Shown: one piece after another, positions 1-11,268 of the stretch
How positions within the stretch are numbered: the stretch's first letter is position 1
Layout: each line of letters opens with the position of its first letter
Assembly: GCA_023150945.1 (NCBI GenBank)
Contig: JAKLJX010000021.1
Location: 39,964 to 103,963, forward strand
Origin: a bacterium
Lineage (GTDB): Bacteria > Zhuqueibacterota > Zhuqueibacteria > Zhuqueibacterales > Zhuqueibacteraceae
Direction: 5' to 3'
DNA length: 64,000 nucleotides
Notes under the pieces: generated by a model
Seen by the model: the letters and a program-made list of their open reading frames with translations, nothing else
Told to the model about the DNA's origin: nothing
Databases searched by the model: none
Program-made: the position numbers and the translations under genes

Positions 1-224
1 AGGCTGTTGCTTTTCTTGCCAATTGCCCATTGCCCCCTGCTTCGTTTCAATGCACTGCGTGCTGTGTGATTCCTGCCGAGCAAGGGGCAACGGACAAGGG
101 GCAAGCATTGGCTACGGGGGATGCACTCAGGGCTCTTTCCGTCCGAGCAAGGGCCAAGCATTAAAATGGGCGGCATACTCAAGGCTGTTGCTTTTCTTGC
201 CAATTGCCCATTGCCCCCTGCTTC
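1..224. repeat. Irregular trailer end of the CRISPR array with a 77-bp direct duplication
   Basis: Positions 1-77 are identical to 182-258. The duplicated unit is a 43-bp non-repeat segment followed by the first 34 bp of the CRISPR repeat. The repeat at 44-77 then diverges: it ends in GAG instead of AAC. Positions 78-181 contain no CRISPR repeat but carry a short internal direct repeat, GAGCAAGGG at 78-86 and 145-153. Because the array is read leftwards, this is its leader-distal end, where degenerate repeats are expected. The window begins inside the first duplicate, so whether more repeats lie further left cannot be seen. Confidence 0.8.
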
Positions 225-3200
225 GTTTCAATGCACTGCGTGCTGTGTGATTCCTGCCAACTGGTGCAAGTCAACTACCGCCTGACGGATGGCTTCGTTT
301 CAATGCACTGCGTGCTGTGTGATTCCTGCCAACCCCCACCGCCCCCACCGCCAGGCTCAATTTTATTGAGTTTCAATGCACTGCGTGCTGTGTGATTCCT
401 GCCAACGGTGCGACCGGCGACGTCGCGAAGTTCCAAGCAATCGTTTCAATGCACTGCGTGCTGTGTGATTCCTGCCAACCAAGAAGGATTTCACGTATCT
501 TCTTGCTAATCACGTTTCAATGCACTGCGTGCTGTGTGATTCCTGCCAACGTTGGTAATACCCCGTATGGCTGGACCCTTGTTGCGTTTCAATGCACTGC
601 GTGCTGTGTGATTCCTGCCAACAAATCGGAGAAGCGGCAAGCGAGCTGGTCATGCTCGGTTTCAATGCACTGCGTGCTGTGTGATTCCTGCCAACTCTCC
701 ACCAGCGGGCGCGGTGGCAAGGTATCCTTGGGTTTCAATGCACTGCGTGCTGTGTGATTCCTGCCAACGCTGTAATAGTTGGTGATGTGCGGTTTGATTC
801 TGTGTTTCAATGCACTGCGTGCTGTGTGATTCCTGCCAACTTTGATATGACCTGGAAACTCCCCGACAGTGGTTGTTTCAATGCACTGCGTGCTGTGTGA
901 TTCCTGCCAACCATGTGATAAGTGCCATGGCAATTACCGAATAAGTTTCAATGCACTGCGTGCTGTGTGATTCCTGCCAACAAGTGGCGGTTCAAACAGC
1001 AGAACCGCATTCAAAGTTTCAATGCACTGCGTGCTGTGTGATTCCTGCCAACATATATAGTCGAAGTAGCCGCAGTATCTGGGCTTAGAGTTTCAATGCA
1101 CTGCGTGCTGTGTGATTCCTGCCAACGCAAGGACCGTGACCGCACGGTCAAACTGCGCAAGTGTTTCAATGCACTGCGTGCTGTGTGATTCCTGCCAACA
1201 TGGACAACAAAATGCCCTCAGCACTGCAACAATTGTTTCAATGCACTGCGTGCTGTGTGATTCCTGCCAACCGAGAATTATCCCGTGCGCGTGCGCTACA
1301 CCATTGAGTTTCAATGCACTGCGTGCTGTGTGATTCCTGCCAACTGGCAAAACAACGACCCCGGGAAGTAAGGCCCGAATGTTTCAATGCACTGCGTGCT
1401 GTGTGATTCCTGCCAACAGGAGGAAATTCCTATGTTACGGGCATTTAAAATCATGTTTCAATGCACTGCGTGCTGTGTGATTCCTGCCAACTGCGCTCGG
1501 TAATGCCACCGCGGCCATCAATAAGTTTCAATGCACTGCGTGCTGTGTGATTCCTGCCAACACAGGGCTTATATATCCATATGAGGATATTATCTTTCGT
1601 TTCAATGCACTGCGTGCTGTGTGATTCCTGCCAACGGTGAATTAGTATGCCTGGAGCAGCGGGTTCAAAGTTTCAATGCACTGCGTGCTGTGTGATTCCT
1701 GCCAACGAATACGAAATTATCGATGGTGCCGCGTTTATCGTTTCAATGCACTGCGTGCTGTGTGATTCCTGCCAACACCGTTTTACAGGAGGAACGCGTC
1801 GCTCCAGTTAAGTTTCAATGCACTGCGTGCTGTGTGATTCCTGCCAACACTCGGTTCCGCCGACCCCCACTTTCCTGGAAAAATGTTTCAATGCACTGCG
1901 TGCTGTGTGATTCCTGCCAACGTACATGCCAGTCCTGTGATGGACAGGGAAGGGTCGTTTCAATGCACTGCGTGCTGTGTGATTCCTGCCAACCCTCCGG
2001 ACAATACCAGTGGTGTGATATCAAGATTGTTTCAATGCACTGCGTGCTGTGTGATTCCTGCCAACACCCCTTGCGTGGGTGACCCCGGCGGGCGGAAGAG
2101 GTTTCAATGCACTGCGTGCTGTGTGATTCCTGCCAACTTACCAGCCCACCGTTTTACAGGAGGAACGCGTCGGTTTCAATGCACTGCGTGCTGTGTGATT
2201 CCTGCCAACGAGACGGACCTCAATCAACCGCATCGTCCAGACCTGTGTTTCAATGCACTGCGTGCTGTGTGATTCCTGCCAACCAGGCATTGAGCAACAG
2301 CCACAGTGAGGCTGAATGTGTTTCAATGCACTGCGTGCTGTGTGATTCCTGCCAACCGATTCTGTTTGAGCAGGATAGCACCAAGCTGTGCGTTTCAATG
2401 CACTGCGTGCTGTGTGATTCCTGCCAACTAAACTCGGAGAAGATGCATCATGAAGAAAATAATAGTTTCAATGCACTGCGTGCTGTGTGATTCCTGCCAA
2501 CGGCTACTTTTCATACGACCATGGCGACCAGTGGCATGTTTCAATGCACTGCGTGCTGTGTGATTCCTGCCAACCAGTCACCATCGGTTCGGTCGATGGC
2601 GTGGTTATGTTTCAATGCACTGCGTGCTGTGTGATTCCTGCCAACTAAGCATAAGTAGCATAAAGGAAGGTGAGAATGTTTCAATGCACTGCGTGCTGTG
2701 TGATTCCTGCCAACAGGGAAAGCGACCCTCCAGACGCCATTTGAGGTGCGTTTCAATGCACTGCGTGCTGTGTGATTCCTGCCAACACATCTTTAGCGGT
2801 GTCCACGATTCCGGTATCGGTTTCAATGCACTGCGTGCTGTGTGATTCCTGCCAACCCCCAAAACGCAAACCCCCAGTCCCCCCTCTATTTCGTTTCAAT
2901 GCACTGCGTGCTGTGTGATTCCTGCCAACTCAGGATGACATTCTCAGCCGGGGATGACATTAAGCGTTTCAATGCACTGCGTGCTGTGTGATTCCTGCCA
3001 ACTGTTCAGAGGGGCGCTCACTCTTGGGCAAGGTGAGTGTTTCAATGCACTGCGTGCTGTGTGATTCCTGCCAACTACCTGGCCGTGGATGGGACCGACA
3101 TTCATGATTGGTTTCAATGCACTGCGTGCTGTGTGATTCCTGCCAACATGGGAAGTGGATCAACCTCCAGCCGACCCCGAACGTTTCAATGCACTGCGTG

Positions 3201-6200
3201 CTGTGTGATTCCTGCCAACGATGAGCCTAATGAGGCATGGGTGCCGGCTGGTGGGTTTCAATGCACTGCGTGCTGTGTGATTCCTGCCAACCCTCGTTTC
3301 AAGTCGCCGTTCCTGTGAGAGTTCTCGTTTCAATGCACTGCGTGCTGTGTGATTCCTGCCAACTGCTCAAAGGAGGTGATCTCAATGGGCGCCAAGAGTT
3401 TCAATGCACTGCGTGCTGTGTGATTCCTGCCAACAGTGAGCAGCAATCCGACTGGTGCCACGGTTCTGTTTCAATGCACTGCGTGCTGTGTGATTCCTGC
3501 CAACCGGTTTTCGTCCGTGGTGGGGCAATTACATCCTGTGTTTCAATGCACTGCGTGCTGTGTGATTCCTGCCAACCGTTGGAAAGCTTGGGTGGCAGGC
3601 GAGCGAAAAAATCAGTTTCAATGCACTGCGTGCTGTGTGATTCCTGCCAACGCTCCCCCGAGCGGCGACAATCCGCCCAAGCGAAAAGTTTCAATGCACT
3701 GCGTGCTGTGTGATTCCTGCCAACTCCCGTTAACGACCGAAGAGCTGCGGCACGGTCCCGTTTCAATGCACTGCGTGCTGTGTGATTCCTGCCAACAAAA
3801 CGACAGTATATTGTGCTCGCTCAAAATACTGTGTTTCAATGCACTGCGTGCTGTGTGATTCCTGCCAACAACCCCTTATGGAGGACTTATGAGTCCCTGT
3901 TACCTGTTTCAATGCACTGCGTGCTGTGTGATTCCTGCCAACCTTAAGTTGTACAATGGGCATTTAGCCCATTTTGTTTCAATGCACTGCGTGCTGTGTG
4001 ATTCCTGCCAACGAGTCCGTCCGTGGTGAGATGGTGGCGAAATATCGTTTCAATGCACTGCGTGCTGTGTGATTCCTGCCAACGATTCGGACGCGAGTAT
4101 CAAGACCTTCTACCCATTGTTTCAATGCACTGCGTGCTGTGTGATTCCTGCCAACTCTTTGGGATGGGTACATCACCCGCCACATTGAGCTTGGTTTCAA
4201 TGCACTGCGTGCTGTGTGATTCCTGCCAACGTTCAACAACATTGTTGTGACGGTGTTCCCGTTGTGTTTCAATGCACTGCGTGCTGTGTGATTCCTGCCA
4301 ACTCACTCTCCCGGAAGTCTCTAAGGCTTCTGCCAACGTTTCAATGCACTGCGTGCTGTGTGATTCCTGCCAACTCGACCCACAGTAGAGGGGACCGTGC
4401 ACAGGCTTGAGTTTCAATGCACTGCGTGCTGTGTGATTCCTGCCAACATGAGAACCCGGAGGTTACCGAGGCGGTGAAGATGTGTTTCAATGCACTGCGT
4501 GCTGTGTGATTCCTGCCAACACTCTCATGCGTAACGCAGGGGAGCGGACAAGACCTGTTTCAATGCACTGCGTGCTGTGTGATTCCTGCCAACTTCGTAA
4601 ATCCATGGTGGATTCGGGTTTTTGTTATTGTTTCAATGCACTGCGTGCTGTGTGATTCCTGCCAACGGATTGGAAAACAGTCCTAGCGCCGATACTGCAG
4701 TTCGTTTCAATGCACTGCGTGCTGTGTGATTCCTGCCAACCCGGAAGGACACGACCATCTCTTATGCCGGGTCCGTTTCAATGCACTGCGTGCTGTGTGA
4801 TTCCTGCCAACCACCCCCCTCACGCAGGACGCTTGAGGGAATGATTAGGTTTCAATGCACTGCGTGCTGTGTGATTCCTGCCAACGCCGGAGCGTCGAGT
4901 TCCCTCCGGCTTCAAGAAGGGTTTCAATGCACTGCGTGCTGTGTGATTCCTGCCAACTGGGTTGATGACCGCTGCCAGCGACTTCGCCGTCTGTTTCAAT
5001 GCACTGCGTGCTGTGTGATTCCTGCCAACACGCGGGACGCTGTTCTTTCTCATAAACGATAGGTATGTTTCAATGCACTGCGTGCTGTGTGATTCCTGCC
5101 AACATGGCCATCGTTAACGGCCTCCGTGAATCGGTTGAGTTTCAATGCACTGCGTGCTGTGTGATTCCTGCCAACCAAAGGAGATGTGTCCTATGAAAAC
5201 CAGAGAAATCGTTTCAATGCACTGCGTGCTGTGTGATTCCTGCCAACGATTTCAAGGAGAGCAATCAATGTTTGAGATTAAGTTTCAATGCACTGCGTGC
5301 TGTGTGATTCCTGCCAACTGAATGACCTCGAGGTTGTGGTGATCGGCGGAAAGATCGGTTTCAATGCACTGCGTGCTGTGTGATTCCTGCCAACTTTTAT
5401 GAGCTTCGTGGGTGGTGGACAATCGAATGGTTTCAATGCACTGCGTGCTGTGTGATTCCTGCCAACGGTCGGAGACTCGGTAGTTGCGACAAACATCACA
5501 TGTTTCAATGCACTGCGTGCTGTGTGATTCCTGCCAACTTGACCTCATTGGGCATGAGGTCGCCACAATGGTTAGTTTCAATGCACTGCGTGCTGTGTGA
5601 TTCCTGCCAACAAGGTCATGAGCCACACCGGCGCTGTGCTGTTTCAGTTTCAATGCACTGCGTGCTGTGTGATTCCTGCCAACTTTCCCGCAGAGCCCAA
5701 CACTGGATGTGTGGGTACGTTTCAATGCACTGCGTGCTGTGTGATTCCTGCCAACATCCGATTTTGGATGAGGAAGGCAGTTCACGCAACGTTTCAATGC
5801 ACTGCGTGCTGTGTGATTCCTGCCAACGTCATACGCTCCTTGGACGGCGCATTGGAAGTCAAGTTTCAATGCACTGCGTGCTGTGTGATTCCTGCCAACT
5901 CAACGTAACTAGTAATGTGTAATCTGTAATTCGTGTTTCAATGCACTGCGTGCTGTGTGATTCCTGCCAACGCCACCAGCAGTTGATTCATCCATTGTCG
6001 CAGTTTGTTTCAATGCACTGCGTGCTGTGTGATTCCTGCCAACTCTCAGTTGCACAGGCACCCTCGGGTTGGCACGAATCGTTTCAATGCACTGCGTGCT
6101 GTGTGATTCCTGCCAACTTAAAAAACGGCTCTTTAACAACGAACAGGGTAGTGTTTCAATGCACTGCGTGCTGTGTGATTCCTGCCAACCTGGATTCTCT

Positions 6201-9200
6201 CATCGAATGGGCAGAGAAAGTTTGTTTCAATGCACTGCGTGCTGTGTGATTCCTGCCAACACCGCCCCAGCGGGCACCAATCCCCCTGCGACATATAGTT
6301 TCAATGCACTGCGTGCTGTGTGATTCCTGCCAACCAGTGAAAGGCGATCCCAACTATATGTACGTTCAGTTTCAATGCACTGCGTGCTGTGTGATTCCTG
6401 CCAACCGGGAAAGTCGTGATTAACCCTATCAAGGAAGATTTGTTTCAATGCACTGCGTGCTGTGTGATTCCTGCCAACCCGCCCGGGCTACGCCGGAATC
6501 GTCGTGAACAACTGTTTCAATGCACTGCGTGCTGTGTGATTCCTGCCAACAGCGACAACGAGCTCCGCCACGGACCAGGTTTTCGTTTCAATGCACTGCG
6601 TGCTGTGTGATTCCTGCCAACTCCACATCGTCGGCGGCTCGACCGCACCGAAGCGTTTCAATGCACTGCGTGCTGTGTGATTCCTGCCAACCGCTTCCGG
6701 CAGATTGGTGGCTGGTTTGGTTTTGTTTCAATGCACTGCGTGCTGTGTGATTCCTGCCAACCGTGCAAATGTTTCTCTCGGCTCACATCAGGTAAGGTTT
6801 CAATGCACTGCGTGCTGTGTGATTCCTGCCAACCCAGCGGCGCGTGGGTGCGTGCTGACAAGAAAAAGGTTTCAATGCACTGCGTGCTGTGTGATTCCTG
6901 CCAACAAGAAGCCCCGTACACCGCCTGGACGTTCTTCAAATGTTTCAATGCACTGCGTGCTGTGTGATTCCTGCCAACCGGTAAACCTTGCCGGACGACA
7001 GCCATTCAACATGTTTCAATGCACTGCGTGCTGTGTGATTCCTGCCAACCACAAATACATGCCATACCTTTCGGGAGATGAAAGTTTCAATGCACTGCGT
7101 GCTGTGTGATTCCTGCCAACGCCCAAAAAGTCGCGACCCCCAACCCTCAGTTATACGTTTCAATGCACTGCGTGCTGTGTGATTCCTGCCAACAGATTGA
7201 CGAGGAGGACGAGAATGACAACGACCTTTGTTTCAATGCACTGCGTGCTGTGTGATTCCTGCCAACTCAATACCGCCGGCCGCGAGAAAGTTGTGCTGAA
7301 AGTTTCAATGCACTGCGTGCTGTGTGATTCCTGCCAACGGAACCTCCAAGCCGTCCGACCCAGTATCTGCGTTTCAATGCACTGCGTGCTGTGTGATTCC
7401 TGCCAACCTAATTCGAGTCGATCTTTTTGACGAGATTGACGAGTTTCAATGCACTGCGTGCTGTGTGATTCCTGCCAACAGGCTGGGCTATTGCCGCCTT
7501 CCTGTGCGTTTCAAAGTTTCAATGCACTGCGTGCTGTGTGATTCCTGCCAACACCTTGGCGACTATTGATTATTACGTCGGCCAAGGCTTGTTTCAATGC
7601 ACTGCGTGCTGTGTGATTCCTGCCAACTTGGACGGTTGAGCGATCACTCATCGGTGACAATCGTTTCAATGCACTGCGTGCTGTGTGATTCCTGCCAACG
7701 ATGGCGGCATTGGCGCAGGAAATTCGCAAGATGATGTTTCAATGCACTGCGTGCTGTGTGATTCCTGCCAACACTCCCCCAACCGGGCGATACCAATCGC
7801 TTATCCGTTTCAATGCACTGCGTGCTGTGTGATTCCTGCCAACGCATGAGTTTCACAACCGCCGTAAGGGGAGTTTGGTTTCAATGCACTGCGTGCTGTG
7901 TGATTCCTGCCAACTTGTGAGTCGTTTGCTTCAGGTCGAGGCAATTGACTCGTTTCAATGCACTGCGTGCTGTGTGATTCCTGCCAACTACGAGATCGCA
8001 AGGATAGCCTCGGCACACGGGATGTGTTTCAATGCACTGCGTGCTGTGTGATTCCTGCCAACACAAATCGTTGTATCAGAGCACGCTCATCCCGGACGTT
8101 TCAATGCACTGCGTGCTGTGTGATTCCTGCCAACATGAGGGAGAGGTTGTTCCCCACCGACCCGTCTCTGTTTCAATGCACTGCGTGCTGTGTGATTCCT
8201 GCCAACGAGCGTGCAAAAAGAAAGTAAACGCGCCGACCGTTGAGGTTTCAATGCACTGCGTGCTGTGTGATTCCTGCCAACATCCTGCCACACGCTCATT
8301 TGGCAAGGAAAGTTTTGTTTCAATGCACTGCGTGCTGTGTGATTCCTGCCAACCCCCTCCCTCCACCCCCCGTTCCTTCCCCAGCTTCGTTTCAATGCAC
8401 TGCGTGCTGTGTGATTCCTGCCAACCCTGTCGGAAATAAAGGCCTCAACGTTCAGTCAGAGTTTCAATGCACTGCGTGCTGTGTGATTCCTGCCAACATG
8501 AGAAGGCGAGATCAGACAAGAGCTTGATGTTGTGTTTCAATGCACTGCGTGCTGTGTGATTCCTGCCAACAGTTGTTAAACTTACCATAGGAGAAGTGCA
8601 ATGAAGGTTTCAATGCACTGCGTGCTGTGTGATTCCTGCCAACTGCGTTAGTCGCGCTTCACTCCGGTTGGTCTATATGTTTCAATGCACTGCGTGCTGT
8701 GTGATTCCTGCCAACCCCGAAAACGTGCTTCTTGACGGAGCTACCGCTGGGTTTCAATGCACTGCGTGCTGTGTGATTCCTGCCAACCATGCCACTGTCC
8801 GGCACCCCTCGGCGGGATCGGTTTCAATGCACTGCGTGCTGTGTGATTCCTGCCAACGAGCAGGTACCCTTCAGTGGTGATCCCGACCTTAGGTTTCAAT
8901 GCACTGCGTGCTGTGTGATTCCTGCCAACCAAGAAATCAGCTTCCATCGTTGCAACGGGTGGTGTTTCAATGCACTGCGTGCTGTGTGATTCCTGCCAAC
9001 CTTCGCCCCACATCACCGGATAATTGATTCGTCTCAGTTTCAATGCACTGCGTGCTGTGTGATTCCTGCCAACGTGTGTCCCGTTTTCCTAAGGGACACA
9101 CAATCTGTGTTTCAATGCACTGCGTGCTGTGTGATTCCTGCCAACACGTTGGTTACCCTTCCAGCCGACCAACCGGGTTAAAAGTTTCAATGCACTGCGT

Positions 9201-9652
9201 GCTGTGTGATTCCTGCCAACGATGCCGAGGATGCGTACAACGAAGCATTGAAGCGTTTCAATGCACTGCGTGCTGTGTGATTCCTGCCAACTCGCTAGAT
9301 GTTCAGCTTCGGAAACATCGGAAAAGTTTCAATGCACTGCGTGCTGTGTGATTCCTGCCAACAGAGCGCTTTGGGTTTTGCCACCCGAAGAGGCTACGTT
9401 TCAATGCACTGCGTGCTGTGTGATTCCTGCCAACCCGGAGTTGTGAGACGAAGATTGTTGCTAGTGATTGTTTCAATGCACTGCGTGCTGTGTGATTCCT
9501 GCCAACGCTGAACGAGCTGATTCGATACAAACCATGAGATCGTTTCAATGCACTGCGTGCTGTGTGATTCCTGCCAACAAAACGAAGTAGATACGCCGCT
9601 GTCGTCAGAGCCTGTGTTTCAATGCACTGCGTGCTGTGTGATTCCTGCCAAC
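44..9652 (-). CRISPR. Very long CRISPR array, 132 repeats of 37 bp
   Basis: I counted 132 repeat starts from 44 to 9616, spaced 69-76 bp apart apart from the first interval (181 bp). Spacers are therefore about 32-39 nt. On the plus strand the repeat starts GTTTCAATGCACTGCGTGC and ends GATTCCTGCCAAC. All copies from 225 onward look identical by eye. Read on the minus strand the repeat ends in ATTGAAAC, the usual type I/III 8-nt crRNA tag, directly preceded by the hairpin GCAC-GCA-GTGC. This fixes transcription leftwards with the leader on the right, next to cas6. Uniform repeats up to the leader edge suggest an intact, maintained array. The many open frames here are made of repeat units and are not genes. 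Confidence 0.99.
1777..1811 (-). repeat. CRISPR spacer sharing 25 nt with the spacer at 2138-2172
   Basis: Positions 1777-1801 equal 2148-2172, including the ribosome-binding-like string ACAGGAGGAACGCG. The two spacers tile one 45-nt target, offset by 10 nt, and sit five repeats apart. Confidence 0.95.
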
Positions 9653-9850
9653 CGCGGCAGATTTCCGCCACCCTATCTCTCTGTTTCTATTTAGCCATTT
9701 TCGGCCGATTCCAACACCCCCTGTTTTTACCCCAGTTAATTTTGTTAAGTCCGCGATTTTCATAAGGCAAATCCAACATCTTCTATAGCTTGACAGTGCC
9801 TCTCCTTTCAACATCATTCCATTCAGTAGCTTATCTCAGAAAATCCGGCC
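9653..9850 (-). promoter_or_regulatory. CRISPR leader
   Basis: This AT-richer stretch abuts the last perfect repeat on the side where leftward transcription must start. It contains runs such as GTTAATTTTGTTAAG and has no credible ORF. A leader is expected here to carry the array promoter and the site for new-spacer insertion. The right-hand limit is arbitrary. Confidence 0.7.
9782..9811 (-). promoter_or_regulatory. Candidate array promoter in the leader
   Basis: On the minus strand TTGAAA (9811-9806) and TATAGA (9787-9782) are separated by 18 nt, a sigma-70-like arrangement. Transcription would start near 9775, about 120 nt before the first repeat. This rests on a consensus match only. Confidence 0.5.
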
Positions 9851-10365
9851 ATTACAAGAATGTCAAAACTTCCTGTTTGAGCCATACCGCATCAGAAAAT
9901 CCTGCGGCTTTCCCTCATTTTTTCATCACCTTAACCAGAAAAACCTCTGCGCGGCCCCACGCCACGTTGGTGTCATTCCAACTCAGTGCCAAAGTGCTAC
10001 AGTTTAATCTAAATAATTCATTCTATTACAGCATGGTGTTCCAGCGGCAGCTCCCGTCCGTTTGTCAACAAGTAAACAAAGGGTAACTCGCATCATCATC
10101 ATTATTCCCATCATCTTGAATCCGTCTCGCTCAAACAGGACACCCGCGTTTTTGTCAGCAGCGTACACTCAGCCGGCATGCGGTCCTTTTCTGCTCATCT
10201 AATTTTCTGTTTAGAATAGACCTGCAGCATGTGGCGCCAGACTTAAATTTCTAAACCAAGCCGAATTTTTCGGTGTTTTTCAGACTCCTTTTTCCGCTGG
10301 GGTGGCTGCCGGAGGCCTCAAGCGGCCGGGTCGGTCTTTCCAGGTCAGCGTCACGGCCTCTGCTC
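9851..10365. other. Non-coding stretch between leader and cas6
   Basis: I see no convincing gene. The plus-strand frame at 9790-10086 has no ribosome-binding site, crosses the leader and has an unremarkable composition. Weak frames at 10251-10365 are the tail of shadows antisense to cas6. No strong terminator was seen after cas6. Confidence 0.6.
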
Positions 10366-11190
10366 TCAGCCGTCTGCGAGTTGCCACGCTTGTCCCATGC
10401 CCATGGTGGTGTGCGAGCCGACGCCGCTGAAGTAAGCAAATTTCGCCAACAAATGCAAGCTTTGGCGATAGATGTTCGGCATGGCCGGGTGCAACGCAAA
10501 GCGGGCCACGCCGGTGAAACCGACACGCCGGTATTTTTTGAGATCCACCATTTGCGTTTCCAGGCGGCTGTAGGCGAGATGAATGCTGTCAACGAAGTGC
10601 TGCACCTCCTCCACCGGCAGGGCAAAAGGGCTGGCGAGTTGCCATTTGTTGAGCAGGTAGCCGAAGACATAGCGCGGCACGGGCAGCGGCAACGCGTGAT
10701 CGTTTTCCATGAAGCAGGTGGCTGAGTCGAAGCGCAGGGTAACGGACTCGGGCAGTTGGCCGGCTTCGGTGGCAGCTTGCACTTCCGCGGCCAGGGCCGC
10801 GAAGGTGGTGGTGCCGGCGTGATGATGCTGCGCCGGCGTGAGGCAGGCCGGGCCGGGCGTGAGCGTGCGGTCATCGAGTTGGGGACCGGGTTGCCGGGCA
10901 GCCGCCTGCGCGACAAGCTCGCCGAAAGTCTCTTCCAAGGTCGTGAGGCGGAACCAAACGGTTTGGCCTTGCCGGATTTTGCGCCAGGGGCCGTCGTGGG
11001 TGAAGTGGCCGTGCAAGTCGGAGAGGGCGTAGGGCCGGGTGTAGTTTTTGTCGTGCAGCCGGGCGGCGAGTTCGGGCTGGTGGTGTTGCAGCCAGTGCAA
11101 GAAGGCGGCATGGAGCAGCCGTCCGGCGTGGCGCGGCACGGCGGTGTCGAGGCCGGCGGTGAGAGGAAAGACGATGCTGGAGAGATTCAT
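10366..11190 (-). CDS. cas6: Cas6 family crRNA-processing endoribonuclease
   Basis: Cas6 cuts the long array transcript within each repeat and leaves an 8-nt tag on the crRNA. The 274-aa product carries the C-terminal glycine-rich signature SGVGSHTTMGMG (residues 255-266), which matches the G-loop of Cas6/RAMP proteins. His21, His27 and His32 near the N-terminus are candidate catalytic residues; I cannot tell which. I chose the ATG at 11190. The longer frame begins with TTG at 11220 and adds ten hydrophobic residues unlike a Cas6 start. The repeat hairpin ends exactly before ATTGAAAC, a suitable Cas6 cleavage site. The gene is separated from the effector operon by a large secreted-protein gene and lies nearest the array. 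Family assignment is firm; subtype is not resolved. Confidence 0.88.
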   Translation of the reverse strand: MNLSSIVFPLTAGLDTAVPRHAGRLLHAAFLHWLQHHQPELAARLHDKNYTRPYALSDLHGHFTHDGPWRKIRQGQTVWFRLTTLEETFGELVAQAAARQPGPQLDDRTLTPGPACLTPAQHHHAGTTTFAALAAEVQAATEAGQLPESVTLRFDSATCFMENDHALPLPVPRYVFGYLLNKWQLASPFALPVEEVQHFVDSIHLAYSRLETQMVDLKKYRRVGFTGVARFALHPAMPNIYRQSLHLLAKFAYFSGVGSHTTMGMGQAWQLADG

Positions 11191-11268
11191 GGCGAGGAGC
11201 CAATAAAGATAAGGAGCCAAGGAGCCAAGCAGCCGGACTCGGTTATTGGGTGCGGTGTGCGAGTCAGG

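Noticed and set aside
5828-5862. Antisense ribosome-binding-like spacer (AAGGAG then ATG on the minus strand)
   Set aside because: The spacing of 3 nt is too short for a typical start; kept only as the single weak counter-example to the strand bias.
23-9671. Dozens of open frames across the array on both strands
   Set aside because: They are translations of the 37-bp repeat (CTACCVIPAN, MHCVLCDSCQ, HSTQCIET patterns) and not genes.
9790-10086. 98-aa plus-strand frame
   Set aside because: It runs through the leader and array promoter region, has no ribosome-binding site and no recognisable domain.
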